A DNA stretch of 64,000 nucleotides from Paenibacillus macerans. Lineage in GTDB: Bacteria; Bacillota; Bacilli; Paenibacillales; Paenibacillaceae. This document shows, piece after piece, positions 34,453 through 43,531 of the stretch. A model generated the notes under the pieces. That model was given only the letters and a program-made list of their open reading frames with translations. It ran no database searches and was not told where the DNA came from. Every line of letters starts with the position of its first letter. The first letter of the stretch is position 1. The stretch lies in the NCBI RefSeq assembly GCF_023715465.1, contig NZ_JAMBOE010000009.1, forward strand, positions 62,001 to 126,000. The letters are read 5' to 3'. Position numbers and translations under genes: made by a program.

Positions 34453-37400
34453 ATGGAACGGATCAGACGTTTTATTCGGGAACTGTCGGACACAGCGTGG
34501 TTGGAGCAAATCGAGCTGCGCAATTGGAAGATCACGAAGTCGGCATATTTGGTTCCCGGAAAGTACACCGAGGAGACCGGCTACCCGGAAGGTCAAGGGC
34601 TTGAGCGGTTTCCCAGCACGCAGGGAACGACGTATTTTTTTAGGAGTGAGTTAACGATTCCGGACCGCTGGCAGGACGGCCATGTCGGCCTCGTATTTGC
34701 CTCCGGGGGCGAAGGGCTGCTGAGAATCGACGGAAAGTCGTATCAAGGCCTCGACCGGAACCACACTTTTGTGACTTTGCCCCGGGAGCAGGGGAATCGT
34801 CCGCTTCAGCTTGAAATCGAACTGTTTGATCCGATTCCGGAGCCAATCGATCCGCTGAACTGGCAGGCGGTCATTCAACCGCCGATTTCTTCGATCCAGA
34901 GCAAGCTGGTGCTGGTCAACCGTCCGGTGCAAAGCCTGATGTATACGGCGACCGTGATCCGCGATTCCGCCGTGCTGCTGCCGGAGCAGGATATGCGGCG
35001 CACGCGGCTGATCGAGGCGCTGCACACCGCGATGGACGAATTCGTGGCGCTTGATCCTGACGCGATTCAAGATGGCGGCGGGATCGCCGAAATCGAGCAG
35101 CGGCTGGCGGAGCGGGTCAAGGCGATCGGCGGCAACGCCGAAGGCCTGATCCATATGATCGGCCAGTCGCACATCGATATCGCCTGGCTGTGGCCGGCGC
35201 GTGAGACGGTGCGGAAAGCGAGCCGCACGTTCGCGACGGTTGACGCTTTGATGTCTGAATACCCGCAGTACCGGTATGCGCAAAGCCAGCCGCAGCTGTT
35301 CGCTTACTTGAAGGACAACGACCCCGAACTGTACGAGCGGGTCAAGGCGAGAATCAAGGAAGGGCGTTGGGAACTGGTCGGCGGCATGTGGGTCGAGCCC
35401 GACCTCAACCTGCCGAGCGGCGAGTCGCTGATGCGGCAAATGCTGTACGGACAGCGCTTTTACCTGGAGGAGTTCGGCCAAACCTCGGATATCGAATGGC
35501 TGCCGGACACATTTGGCTACTGCGCTTCCTTGCCGCAGATTTTGCGGCATGGCGGCATCCGCTATTTTATGACGACGAAGCTGGGTTGGAACGATACAAA
35601 CGTATTCCCGTACGACCTGTTCCACTGGGTTGGCATCGACGGCACGCCGATGTTGTCTTATTTGAACCACGGCGTCAACGAAAACACGCTGCCGAAAGAC
35701 GTGCACGATCACTGGCAGTCTTACCGGGAGAAAGCCGCGCATCCCGAGCAGATGCTGCTGTACGGGCACGGCGACGGCGGCGGCGGCGTAACCCGCGAAA
35801 TGCTGGAGTATATCGATCGCTCCGAACTGATGACCGGCCAGCCGGCCAGCGAATACAGCACGGCGGCGGCGTTTTTTGCCGGGATTGAAGCGGCGGAGCC
35901 GCAGCTGCCGTCGTGGCATGGAGACCTGTACCTGGAGCTGCACCGCGGAACATATACGACTCATGGCCGCAATAAGCGGAACAACCGGAAGGCGGAAATT
36001 TTGTACCGCGAGGCGGAAGTGTGGAATACGCTGGCGGCTTCGTCGGCTTCGTTGCTGACGGCGGAACGTCAGCGCGAGGTGCAAAACACGCTGCATGACG
36101 GTTGGAAGTTGATTTTACTGAATCAGTTCCATGACATCATTCCGGGTTCGGCGATTACGGAAGCGTACGAAACGTCGGAAAAAGAATATACGGAAATTTT
36201 CGCAAAAGGGAATTCCGGTCTGCGGCAAGGCCTGACGGCGCTGGCCGGGCAGATCGCCACGGCGGGCGAAGGCAAGCCCTACATCGTGTTTAACAGCCTC
36301 GGCTGGTCCCGCGACGCGGTGATCGAGGTTCCCGGGAACGGCTTTGGCCGCTCCGTCGCCGCCTATGACGAAAACGGCGCGCGGCTTGCGCTCGACTTGC
36401 TGCCGGGAACGGGCGGAAATGCCGAAGCGGCTTGGGTGCGCGTGCCGGAGGTTCCAGCGTTTGGCTACAAGACGATTTGGCTGAGAAGCGAAGCGGATTC
36501 GCTGGCGGGGGCGCCGGCTGGAGGAGCGGTAGACGAGGGAACGGATAAGGCGGATATCCTCGCTGCCGTCGGCCAGGTCCTGCAGGAGAAGGGCCTTGCC
36601 GCCAAGGAACGGATGTTTACCGACCGTTGGGAAACGGACCACTACGGCTTAACGTTTAATGAGCGCGGCGAAATCATTAGCCTTTGGGACAAAGCGGCGG
36701 ACCGTGAAATCGTGAAACCGGGCGAAGCGGCGAACCGCTTCCACTTCTTCCATGACCGCCCGACGCTGTGGGACGCCTGGGACATCGACAGCCGCTACGA
36801 ACAGCAGCCGGCCGGGCAAGCGAAATTGCTGGAAAGCCGGCTCGCGGTCCGCGGCAAGGTCAAGGATGTGCTGCAATTCCGCTGGCGCATCGGCCAGTCG
36901 GAAATCACGCAGGACCTGATCTTGTATCATCATGACCGGCGGATCGATTTCCGGACGAAGGTGAACTGGAACGAAGCTCACAAGCTGCTGAAGGTTGGGT
37001 TCCCGATCGATGTGGTGACCGACAAAGCGGCCTACGAAATTCCATTTGGGACGCTTACGCGTGTCACGCATCGCAATACGAGCTGGGAGCAGGCGCAATA
37101 CGAAGTGTGCGGCCACCGTTTTGTGGACGTCTCGGAACGGGGCTATGGCGTAAGCCTGTTGAACGACTGCAAATACGGCTATGACGTTCAGGGCAGCACC
37201 ATTCGCCTGTCCCTGCTGCGCGCGCCGAAATGGCCGGACGTCACGGCGGATTTGGGCGAACACGAATTCACGTATTCGCTGTACCCGCACCTCGGCGATT
37301 GGCAGGCGGCCCATACGGTGCGCGCCGCGGCCGAATTGAACCACATTCCGGCGGTCCTTGCCCAAGAGGCGCACCAGGGAACGCTGCCGTCCGCGCAATC

Positions 37401-37656
37401 GCTGATTGGCTTTACCGGCGAGCACGTCGTGCTCGATACGGTGAAACCGGCCGAGGACGGAAGCGGCGTGATCCTGCGGTTCTATGAATCCGCCGGCGGC
37501 CGCGAGCGTGTGGAGCTGAGCTGGAAGCAGCCGTACAGCAGGGTGTACGTATCGAATGCGCTCGAACAGGAGCTTGAGCCGCTGGCAGCCGAAGCGGGCT
37601 CGATCCGGCTCAATTTTGCCCCGTACGAGATCAAAACGATTAAAATCAACGGATGA
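34453..37656 (+). CDS. GH38 alpha-mannosidase, large type (1067 aa)
   Basis: The catalytic domain begins near residue 230 with zinc ligands H240 and D242 in 'GQSHIDIAWLW', and the nucleophile is D352 in 'EWLPDTFGYCASLPQI'. 'NQFHDIIPGS' supplies another zinc ligand. The ~230-residue N-terminal beta domain and ~1067 total length match the ManA/Ams1-like branch of GH38, distinct from the second GH38 in this locus. Family enzymes release alpha-linked mannose, often 1,2-, 1,3- or 1,6-linked. There is no signal peptide. It is translated right after the GH3 gene and 33 bp before the GH125 gene. Confidence 0.93.
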   Translation: MERIRRFIRELSDTAWLEQIELRNWKITKSAYLVPGKYTEETGYPEGQGLERFPSTQGTTYFFRSELTIPDRWQDGHVGLVFASGGEGLLRIDGKSYQGLDRNHTFVTLPREQGNRPLQLEIELFDPIPEPIDPLNWQAVIQPPISSIQSKLVLVNRPVQSLMYTATVIRDSAVLLPEQDMRRTRLIEALHTAMDEFVALDPDAIQDGGGIAEIEQRLAERVKAIGGNAEGLIHMIGQSHIDIAWLWPARETVRKASRTFATVDALMSEYPQYRYAQSQPQLFAYLKDNDPELYERVKARIKEGRWELVGGMWVEPDLNLPSGESLMRQMLYGQRFYLEEFGQTSDIEWLPDTFGYCASLPQILRHGGIRYFMTTKLGWNDTNVFPYDLFHWVGIDGTPMLSYLNHGVNENTLPKDVHDHWQSYREKAAHPEQMLLYGHGDGGGGVTREMLEYIDRSELMTGQPASEYSTAAAFFAGIEAAEPQLPSWHGDLYLELHRGTYTTHGRNKRNNRKAEILYREAEVWNTLAASSASLLTAERQREVQNTLHDGWKLILLNQFHDIIPGSAITEAYETSEKEYTEIFAKGNSGLRQGLTALAGQIATAGEGKPYIVFNSLGWSRDAVIEVPGNGFGRSVAAYDENGARLALDLLPGTGGNAEAAWVRVPEVPAFGYKTIWLRSEADSLAGAPAGGAVDEGTDKADILAAVGQVLQEKGLAAKERMFTDRWETDHYGLTFNERGEIISLWDKAADREIVKPGEAANRFHFFHDRPTLWDAWDIDSRYEQQPAGQAKLLESRLAVRGKVKDVLQFRWRIGQSEITQDLILYHHDRRIDFRTKVNWNEAHKLLKVGFPIDVVTDKAAYEIPFGTLTRVTHRNTSWEQAQYEVCGHRFVDVSERGYGVSLLNDCKYGYDVQGSTIRLSLLRAPKWPDVTADLGEHEFTYSLYPHLGDWQAAHTVRAAAELNHIPAVLAQEAHQGTLPSAQSLIGFTGEHVVLDTVKPAEDGSGVILRFYESAGGRERVELSWKQPYSRVYVSNALEQELEPLAAEAGSIRLNFAPYEIKTIKING

Positions 37657-37689
37657 ATAAATCAGACCGATAAAGGAGCGAGACTGCTC

Positions 37690-39009
37690 ATGGAACAATT
37701 TAGACTCCCGAAAATCCCGATGCCGAAGCTGGAGCTGCCGCAGGCCGTTCAGAATGTGCTGGCCGAAGCTGAGGTGAAGCTTGCGTTTCGTCCGAAGCTT
37801 TTGCAGCTGTTCAAAAATTGTTTCCCGAACACCCTGGAAACGACAACCAAGCTGATGGATGACGGCACGACCTTTGTCATCACCGGAGACATCCCGGCCT
37901 CCTGGCTGCGCGATTCGGTGGAACAGGTCATCCACTACGTGCCGCTGGCTAAACACGATCCCGAGCTGCAGCGCATCATCGGCGGATTGATCAAGCGCCA
38001 TATCCAATACGTTCAGATCGACCCGTACGCCAACGCTTTTAATGAAACGGCGAACGATTGGCACTGGAACACGGCGGACGAAACGGAGATGTCGCCTTGG
38101 GTGTGGGAGCGGAAATTCGAAATCGACTCCCTCTGTTTCGTTGTCCGGCTAGCTTATGCGTACTGGAAAGAAACCGAACTGACCGACATTTTCGATGCCG
38201 GCTTCAAAGCGGCGATGCGGAAAATTTACGAGCTGTTCAAAACCGAGCAGCGCCATTTTGAGCAGTCGCCGTACCGGTTCACCCGCAACAACGGTATTCC
38301 GACCGATTCCTTGCGGAACGGCGGTCTCGGCATGCCGGTCAATTACACCGGGATGATCTGGTCGGGCTTCCGCTCGAGCGATGACGCCTGCGATTTCCAT
38401 TACAACATCCCGGGCAACATGTTCGCCGTCGTCACGCTGCGCCAAATGCAGGAATTTGCCGAGTGGGTGTTCCGCGACATGGATTTCCTGTCTGAGCTCA
38501 AGGAGCTGGAATTTGAGGTCGATCACGGGATCAAGCTGTACGGCATCTACCGGCACCCGGAATTCGGCCCGATTTACGCTTATGAAACCGACGGTTTCGG
38601 CAATTACTGCCTGATGGACGACGCCGGCACGCCGGGCCTGATGTCCATTCCGTACCTTGGTTATGTCGGCGCGGACGATCCGGTTTATCAAAATACGCGG
38701 CGTTTTGCCCTGAGCAAGGAAAATCCCTTCTACTTCGAAGGCAAAGCGGCAAAAGGCATTGGCAGCCCGCATACGCCGAAGGAGTACATCTGGCATATGG
38801 CCTTGTCGATGCAGGGCCTGACGGCGCAAACGAAGGAAGAAAAGCTGGAGATGATCGCGATGCTGGAAGCGACCGACGCCGGCACGGGCTACATGCATGA
38901 AGGCTTCCACGCCGATGATCCGAACACGTTCACGCGCAAATGGTTCGCCTGGTCGAACAGCCTGTTTTCGCAGCTCGTATACCGGGCGATGCAGGAAGGC
39001 ATTTTGTAG
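37690..39009 (+). CDS. GH125 exo-alpha-1,6-mannosidase
   Basis: 439 residues, full length for GH125 (formerly DUF1237). Recognisable family motifs include 'GDIPASWLRDS' (66-76), 'FNETANDWHW' and 'SGFRSSDDACDFHYNIPGN'. GH125 enzymes are inverting exo-alpha-1,6-mannosidases acting on yeast mannan or high-mannose N-glycan fragments. In Streptococcus pneumoniae a GH125 and a GH38 cooperate on N-glycan arms, and here GH125 likewise follows GH38. There is no signal peptide. The ribosome site AAAGGAG lies just before the ATG. It is the last gene of the uninterrupted run from GH3. Confidence 0.95.
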   Translation: MEQFRLPKIPMPKLELPQAVQNVLAEAEVKLAFRPKLLQLFKNCFPNTLETTTKLMDDGTTFVITGDIPASWLRDSVEQVIHYVPLAKHDPELQRIIGGLIKRHIQYVQIDPYANAFNETANDWHWNTADETEMSPWVWERKFEIDSLCFVVRLAYAYWKETELTDIFDAGFKAAMRKIYELFKTEQRHFEQSPYRFTRNNGIPTDSLRNGGLGMPVNYTGMIWSGFRSSDDACDFHYNIPGNMFAVVTLRQMQEFAEWVFRDMDFLSELKELEFEVDHGIKLYGIYRHPEFGPIYAYETDGFGNYCLMDDAGTPGLMSIPYLGYVGADDPVYQNTRRFALSKENPFYFEGKAAKGIGSPHTPKEYIWHMALSMQGLTAQTKEEKLEMIAMLEATDAGTGYMHEGFHADDPNTFTRKWFAWSNSLFSQLVYRAMQEGIL

Positions 39010-39040
39010 GGGCGTGTCCGATGGGCATGCCAGTGGGGCA

Positions 39041-39076
39041 TGTCAGTAGGCGTGTCAGTAGGCGTGTCAGTAGGGC
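39041..39076 (+). repeat. Three tandem copies of a 12-bp unit
   Basis: TGTCAGTAGGCG is repeated three times (the last ends GGGC), preceded by a degenerate copy. It lies in the gap after the GH125 gene. Confidence 0.8.
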
Positions 39077-39137
39077 ACATTTGTAGGGCGTGTCGGGGGA
39101 ACGTGTTGGAAAGTCGTATCGGTCAGGCCGCATACGG

Positions 39138-39322
39138 CTAACGGACTCCAGCGCCCTTATTTGCCCGAAAACCCGGCGTTTCAGCTTCTAACGGACTCAT
39201 GTGCACTTATTTGCGCCAAAATGACCGAAAATACGCACCGAAATGCTAAATAAGGTCCACTGTGTCCGTTACATTCTAAAAGCTCTGGATTTTGCCGAAA
39301 TAACGGCGCTGGTGTCCGTTAG
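39138..39322 (+). repeat. Intergenic repeat family C, copy 2
   Basis: The left end CTAACGGACTCCAGCGCCCT plus TATTTGCC is almost the exact reverse complement of the right end (GAAATAACGGCGCTGGTGTC then CGTTAG). Two internal motif copies lie between. Compare 23687 and 63117. Confidence 0.8.
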
Positions 39323-39360
39323 AATGAGACGCATGGGTGTAGACTAGCCTGCGGTTCGGA

Positions 39361-39390
39361 CTCGATTGGACTCGATTGGACTCGATAAGA
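39361..39390 (+). repeat. Three tandem copies of a 10-bp unit
   Basis: CTCGATTGGA occurs twice, then CTCGATAAGA. It lies about 50 bp upstream of the GH130 start. Confidence 0.75.
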
Positions 39391-39447
39391 CTGGACCTGG
39401 CATCATATCCGATAAATAAACCTTTTATACAAGAAGGAGACATGACG

Positions 39448-40446
39448 ATGAGCAAAATTATTGGCGAAGCCCTGAAAAACATCCCTTGGCAAAACAAACC
39501 GGCCGGCTTGAACGCCCCGGTCTGGCGTTACTCGCAAAACCCGATTATCGAACGCCACGCGACCCCGAACTCCAACAGCGTGTTCAACTCGGCGGTTGTG
39601 CCTTTTGAAGGCGGATTTGCCGGCGTGTTCCGCTGCGATTCCCGTTCGGTCAGCATGGACATTTTTGCCGGATTCAGCGACGACGGGATCAACTGGAAAA
39701 TCAACCACGACCCGATTCAGTTCGAAGGGGACGAGGAAGTGATCAAGCGGGAGTACCGCTACGATCCGCGCGTCTGCAAAATCGGTGACCGCTATTACAT
39801 CACCTGGTGCAATGGCTACCACGGCCCAACGATCGGCATCGCCTATACGACTGACTTTAAAACGTTCCATCAGCTGGAAAACGCCTTTTTGCCATATAAC
39901 CGCAATGGCGTGCTGTTTCCGCGCAAGATCGGCGACCGCTACGCGATGCTCAGCCGTCCGAGCGATACCGGTCACACGCCGTTCGGCGATATTTTTTACA
40001 GCGAAAGCCCGGACCTGACGTTCTGGGGCAAACACCGTTATGTGATGGGTACAATTAACGGCGACGCCTCCGCATGGCAATCCAAAAAAATCGGCCCCGG
40101 GCCGGTTCCGATCGAAACCGACAAAGGCTGGCTGCTCATTTACCACGGGGTTATCAATACGTGCAACGGATTTGTTTACCGCATGGGCTGCGCCCTGCTG
40201 GACACCGACAAGCCATGGATCGTCAAAGCGCGCTCGCGCAACTACATCCTCGGCCCGGAAACGCTGTACGAATGCGTGGGCGACGTGCCGAACGTCACGT
40301 TCCCGTGCGCGGCTTTGACCGACGCCGAAACCGGCCGGATCGCCATCTACTATGGCTGCGCCGACACGGTAACCGGCCTGGCGTTCACGACCGTGGACGA
40401 ACTGTTGAGTTACATGGAAGGGTATCCTTTAGAAACGGAAGCTTGA
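39448..40446 (+). CDS. GH130 beta-mannoside phosphorylase
   Basis: 332 residues from the ATG at 39448 (AAGGAG 8 bp upstream); the ATG at 39442 is too close to the ribosome site. It has the GH130 five-bladed propeller signatures 'NPII', 'EYRYDPRVCKIGDRYYITW' with probable general acid D106, 'NGVLFPRKIGDRYAMLSRPS' and 'GWLLIYHGV'. Most GH130 enzymes phosphorolyse beta-1,4-mannosides to mannose 1-phosphate; known substrates include mannosyl-GlcNAc from the N-glycan core, mannosyl-glucose and manno-oligosaccharides. Which one applies cannot be read directly, but the flanking GH38 and GH125 genes favour the N-glycan core disaccharide. It is cytoplasmic. It is separated from GH125 by repeats, so it may have its own promoter. 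Confidence 0.9.
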   Translation: MSKIIGEALKNIPWQNKPAGLNAPVWRYSQNPIIERHATPNSNSVFNSAVVPFEGGFAGVFRCDSRSVSMDIFAGFSDDGINWKINHDPIQFEGDEEVIKREYRYDPRVCKIGDRYYITWCNGYHGPTIGIAYTTDFKTFHQLENAFLPYNRNGVLFPRKIGDRYAMLSRPSDTGHTPFGDIFYSESPDLTFWGKHRYVMGTINGDASAWQSKKIGPGPVPIETDKGWLLIYHGVINTCNGFVYRMGCALLDTDKPWIVKARSRNYILGPETLYECVGDVPNVTFPCAALTDAETGRIAIYYGCADTVTGLAFTTVDELLSYMEGYPLETEA

Positions 40447-40490
40447 ACCTACCAAAACGGCGAATACCGCCAATATTAGTCTGCTGAAAA

Positions 40491-40691
40491 AATAAAGGAA
40501 GAAAATGTCGCTATTTCGGCAATATCACCCACTATGAGTGGAATAGAGGAGTTTTAGGTCGCTATTTTTTCGAATCGCAGGGATATGGCCGCATTTTGAG
40601 CCGCTCGTTGGAAAATAAGGTCATTAAATTCCGCTAATGGTGATGAACATGTCAGGTTCCGGAAAATAAGACCATAAGGTTCCGCTATTTT
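40491..40691 (-). repeat. Intergenic repeat family D, copy 3 (inverted)
   Basis: Its reverse complement begins AAAATAGCGGAACCTTATGG and contains CATTAGCGGAATTTAATGAC and ATAGCGACCTAAAACTCCTC, matching the plus-oriented copies. It fills the gap between GH130 and the second GH38 and ends less than 20 bp before that gene's start. Confidence 0.8.
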
Positions 40692-40708
40692 AATGAGGGG
40701 GTCACGGA

Positions 40709-43441
40709 ATGAAGAAGAAAAGAACGGCGCATATCATTTCCCATACGCACTGGGACCGGGAATGGTATCTGCCTTACGAGAAGCACCACGTTCGCCTCGT
40801 TCAGCTGGTGGACGCGCTGCTGGACAAATTGGACGGCGATACGGCGTTCAAAAGCTTTTACCTCGACGGGCAAACGATTATTCTGGAGGATTACCTGCAG
40901 GTCCGCCCCGAAAACAAGGAGCGGCTGGAGAAGTATATCCGCAAGGGGCGTATCCTGATCGGGCCATGGTACATTTTGCAGGACGCTTTTTTGACGAGCG
41001 GGGAAGCGAATATCCGCAACATGCAGATCGGCCATCAAGACGCGAAACAATACGGCGCGCCGGCGAAAATCGGCTATTTCCCCGACACGTTCGGGCTCGT
41101 CGGCCAAACGCCGCAGCTGATGCGGCAATCCGGCATCGACAACGCTTTTTTCGGCCGCGGCGTGAAGCCGACAGGTTTCAATAACACCGTCTCCGACGGC
41201 GGGTATGAATCCTCCTTCTCGGAGCTGATCTGGGAAGGGCCGGACGGCTCGAAGGTGCTGGGCATTTTGTTCGCCAACTGGTACTCCAACGGCAACGAGG
41301 TGCCGGTATATGAAGCGGAGGCGAAGGCGTTCTGGGACCGCAAGCTGGCGGACGCGGAAAAATACGCGGCCACAGGCGAGCTGCTGTTCATGAACGGCTG
41401 CGACCACCAGCCGCTGCAGCTCGACCTGCCGGAAGCGATCCGCACGGCAGAGCAGCTGTACCCGGACACGAAGTTTGTGCATTCGAACCTGCCGGACTAC
41501 CTGAAGGCGCTGGAGGGGGCGCTGAGCGGCCGCGAACTGTCCACCGTCAAAGGCGAGCTGCGCAGCCAGCGCACCGATGGCTGGGGCACGCTGGTCAATA
41601 CCGCTTCCGCGCGCGTGTATTTGAAGCAGATGAACCAGGAAGGCCAGGCCCTGCTGGAAAAAGTCGCCGAGCCGCTCGCTTCGGTGGCGAATATGCTCGG
41701 GCAAGCCTATCCGCACCATCTGTTCACCTATGCCTGGAAAACGCTGATGCAAAACCATCCGCACGACAGCATCTGCGGCTGCAGCGTGGACGAGGTGCAC
41801 CGCGAGATGGTCACCCGCTTCGCCAAGAGCCGCCACGTCGCCGAGGCGATCATCGACGACAGCAAGCGGGTCATCGCCGAGGCGGTGAACACCTCGGTCT
41901 TCGCCGGGTACGGCGAAGATCCGCTGCCGCTGGTCGTCATGAACACGACCGGCTGGAACCGCACCGGCACGGTGACCGTGGAGCTGGACGCCGCCCGCCT
42001 GTACTTGCGCGAGGGGCTCGGCCTTGAAGAAACCGCCCGCCGTCTGAAGGCGGTGAACCTGTCCGGCCGTGAGCTGGTGGACGAGGCGGGGAACGCCGTG
42101 CCTTGCACGGTGGATGACCTCGGCCTGCTGTTTGGCTACGATCTGCCGGACGACAAGTTCCGGCAGCCGTACATGTGCCGCCGGGTGAAGCTGACGTTCC
42201 AGGCCGGGCAGGTGCCGGCGCTGGGACATCGCGCCTATGCCTGGGTGCGCCGCCAAGCGGCCGCCGCGGCAGCACCGGCCTCGCTGTTCACCGGCGGCCT
42301 GGTCATGGAAAACGCCGGGCTGAAAGTGGAGATCGCCGGCGATGGATCGTTTGCGCTGACCAATAAAGCGACCGGCAAAATCTACCGCGATCTCGGCATC
42401 TATGAGGATACCGGAGATATCGGCAACGAATATATGTACAAGCAGCCGGAAGGCGAAAAGGCGCTGACCACCAAAGGACTTGCGGCGCAAATTCGCGTGC
42501 TGGAAGATACGCCGTACCGCGCTGCGGTGGAAGTGTGCCACGACTGGGAAATCCCGGCTTCTGCCGATGACAAGCTGGACGAGGAGATGCGCGAGCTGGT
42601 GTACTATCCGCAGCGTAAGGCGCAGCGCAGCAGCAAGCTGACAACGCTGAAGCTGCGTACGGTCATTTCGCTTGAAGCCGGCGGCAGAGGCGTACAGCTC
42701 GAAACGACGATCGACAATACGGCGAAAGACCACCGCATTCGGGCGCTGTTCCCGACCGATCTGGAGGCTGCTGTGCACCGCGCCGATTCGATGTTCGAAA
42801 TCGCGGAGCGCAGCAACGTTCCGGCGCCGGAGTGGGAGAACCCGAGCAACACGCAGCATCAGCAAGCGTTTGTGGACGTGAGCGGGGAAGAGGGCGGATT
42901 GACGGTCGCCAACCTCGGCCTTAATGAATACGAAGTACTGCGTGACGGCCGTAACACAATCGCTGTTACTTTGCTGCGCTGCGTGGGCGAACTTGGCGAC
43001 TGGGGTTTGTTCCCGACGCTGGAAGCCCAGTGCCTTGGCACGCATACGGCTCGGATGGAGCTGCTTCCGTACAGTGGAGACGGCATCGCTTCCGGGGCGT
43101 TTGCGGAGGCATACCAGTTCCAGGTGCCTTGGACCGTGTGCCAAACCGGGGTGCATGAAGGCATCTTTGCCCCGAATTTTGCCCCGTTCCGTTGGGAAAG
43201 CAAGGAGTTGGCTTTTTCTTCGCTGAAAATGAACGCGGAAACCGGCGATCTGCTGCTCCGTTGGTACAATATGAGCCGGCAGCCGGGAGAGCTGACGTTC
43301 TGCGCGGAATTTGACCACGAGCATTTTTACAAAACGACGATTCTGGAGGAGGAGGGCACCCCGCTGGGTAAAGACGCCGTCGGCTGTCTGTCCCTGATGA
43401 CCGGACCTTGCGAAATCGTCACGATCGGGATTCGGCGTTAA
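40709..43441 (+). CDS. GH38 alpha-mannosidase, MngB/SpGH38 type (910 aa)
   Basis: The catalytic domain is at the extreme N-terminus: 'HTHWDREWY' gives zinc ligands H14 and D16, and nucleophile D126 sits in 'GYFPDTFGLVGQTPQL'. 'NHPHDSICGCS' is the C-side zinc ligand block. The length and N-terminal placement fit the MngB/pneumococcal SpGH38 branch, which cleaves alpha-1,3-mannose on N-glycan fragments or 2-O-alpha-mannosyl-D-glycerate. It differs clearly from the 1067-residue GH38 at 34453. There is no signal peptide. The ribosome site GAGGGGG lies directly beyond the end of the family D repeat. It is the last gene of the locus, ending at a strong terminator. Confidence 0.93.
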   Translation: MKKKRTAHIISHTHWDREWYLPYEKHHVRLVQLVDALLDKLDGDTAFKSFYLDGQTIILEDYLQVRPENKERLEKYIRKGRILIGPWYILQDAFLTSGEANIRNMQIGHQDAKQYGAPAKIGYFPDTFGLVGQTPQLMRQSGIDNAFFGRGVKPTGFNNTVSDGGYESSFSELIWEGPDGSKVLGILFANWYSNGNEVPVYEAEAKAFWDRKLADAEKYAATGELLFMNGCDHQPLQLDLPEAIRTAEQLYPDTKFVHSNLPDYLKALEGALSGRELSTVKGELRSQRTDGWGTLVNTASARVYLKQMNQEGQALLEKVAEPLASVANMLGQAYPHHLFTYAWKTLMQNHPHDSICGCSVDEVHREMVTRFAKSRHVAEAIIDDSKRVIAEAVNTSVFAGYGEDPLPLVVMNTTGWNRTGTVTVELDAARLYLREGLGLEETARRLKAVNLSGRELVDEAGNAVPCTVDDLGLLFGYDLPDDKFRQPYMCRRVKLTFQAGQVPALGHRAYAWVRRQAAAAAAPASLFTGGLVMENAGLKVEIAGDGSFALTNKATGKIYRDLGIYEDTGDIGNEYMYKQPEGEKALTTKGLAAQIRVLEDTPYRAAVEVCHDWEIPASADDKLDEEMRELVYYPQRKAQRSSKLTTLKLRTVISLEAGGRGVQLETTIDNTAKDHRIRALFPTDLEAAVHRADSMFEIAERSNVPAPEWENPSNTQHQQAFVDVSGEEGGLTVANLGLNEYEVLRDGRNTIAVTLLRCVGELGDWGLFPTLEAQCLGTHTARMELLPYSGDGIASGAFAEAYQFQVPWTVCQTGVHEGIFAPNFAPFRWESKELAFSSLKMNAETGDLLLRWYNMSRQPGELTFCAEFDHEHFYKTTILEEEGTPLGKDAVGCLSLMTGPCEIVTIGIRR

Positions 43442-43479
43442 CGCAGCCGGACGAAGACTTTTTAACGGATAAATGATTT

Positions 43480-43523
43480 GGGCTACTGCCCCGTTGGTCA
43501 AGCGGGGACGTAGCCCTTTTTTT
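43480..43523 (+). terminator. Terminator of the mannosidase locus
   Basis: GGGCTACTGCCCCG pairs with CGGGGACGTAGCCC (one mismatch) and runs into T7. Confidence 0.9.
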
Positions 43524-43531
43524 CTCCTAGC

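Noticed and set aside
34651..38064. Long minus-strand frames of 481 and 471 residues
   Set aside because: Arg/His/Gln-rich shadows of the GH38 and GH125 genes, with no ribosome sites or recognisable domains.
40685..43501. 938-residue open frame on the minus strand
   Set aside because: It is antisense to the intact GH38 gene with all catalytic motifs. High GC at third codon positions opens the opposite strand.
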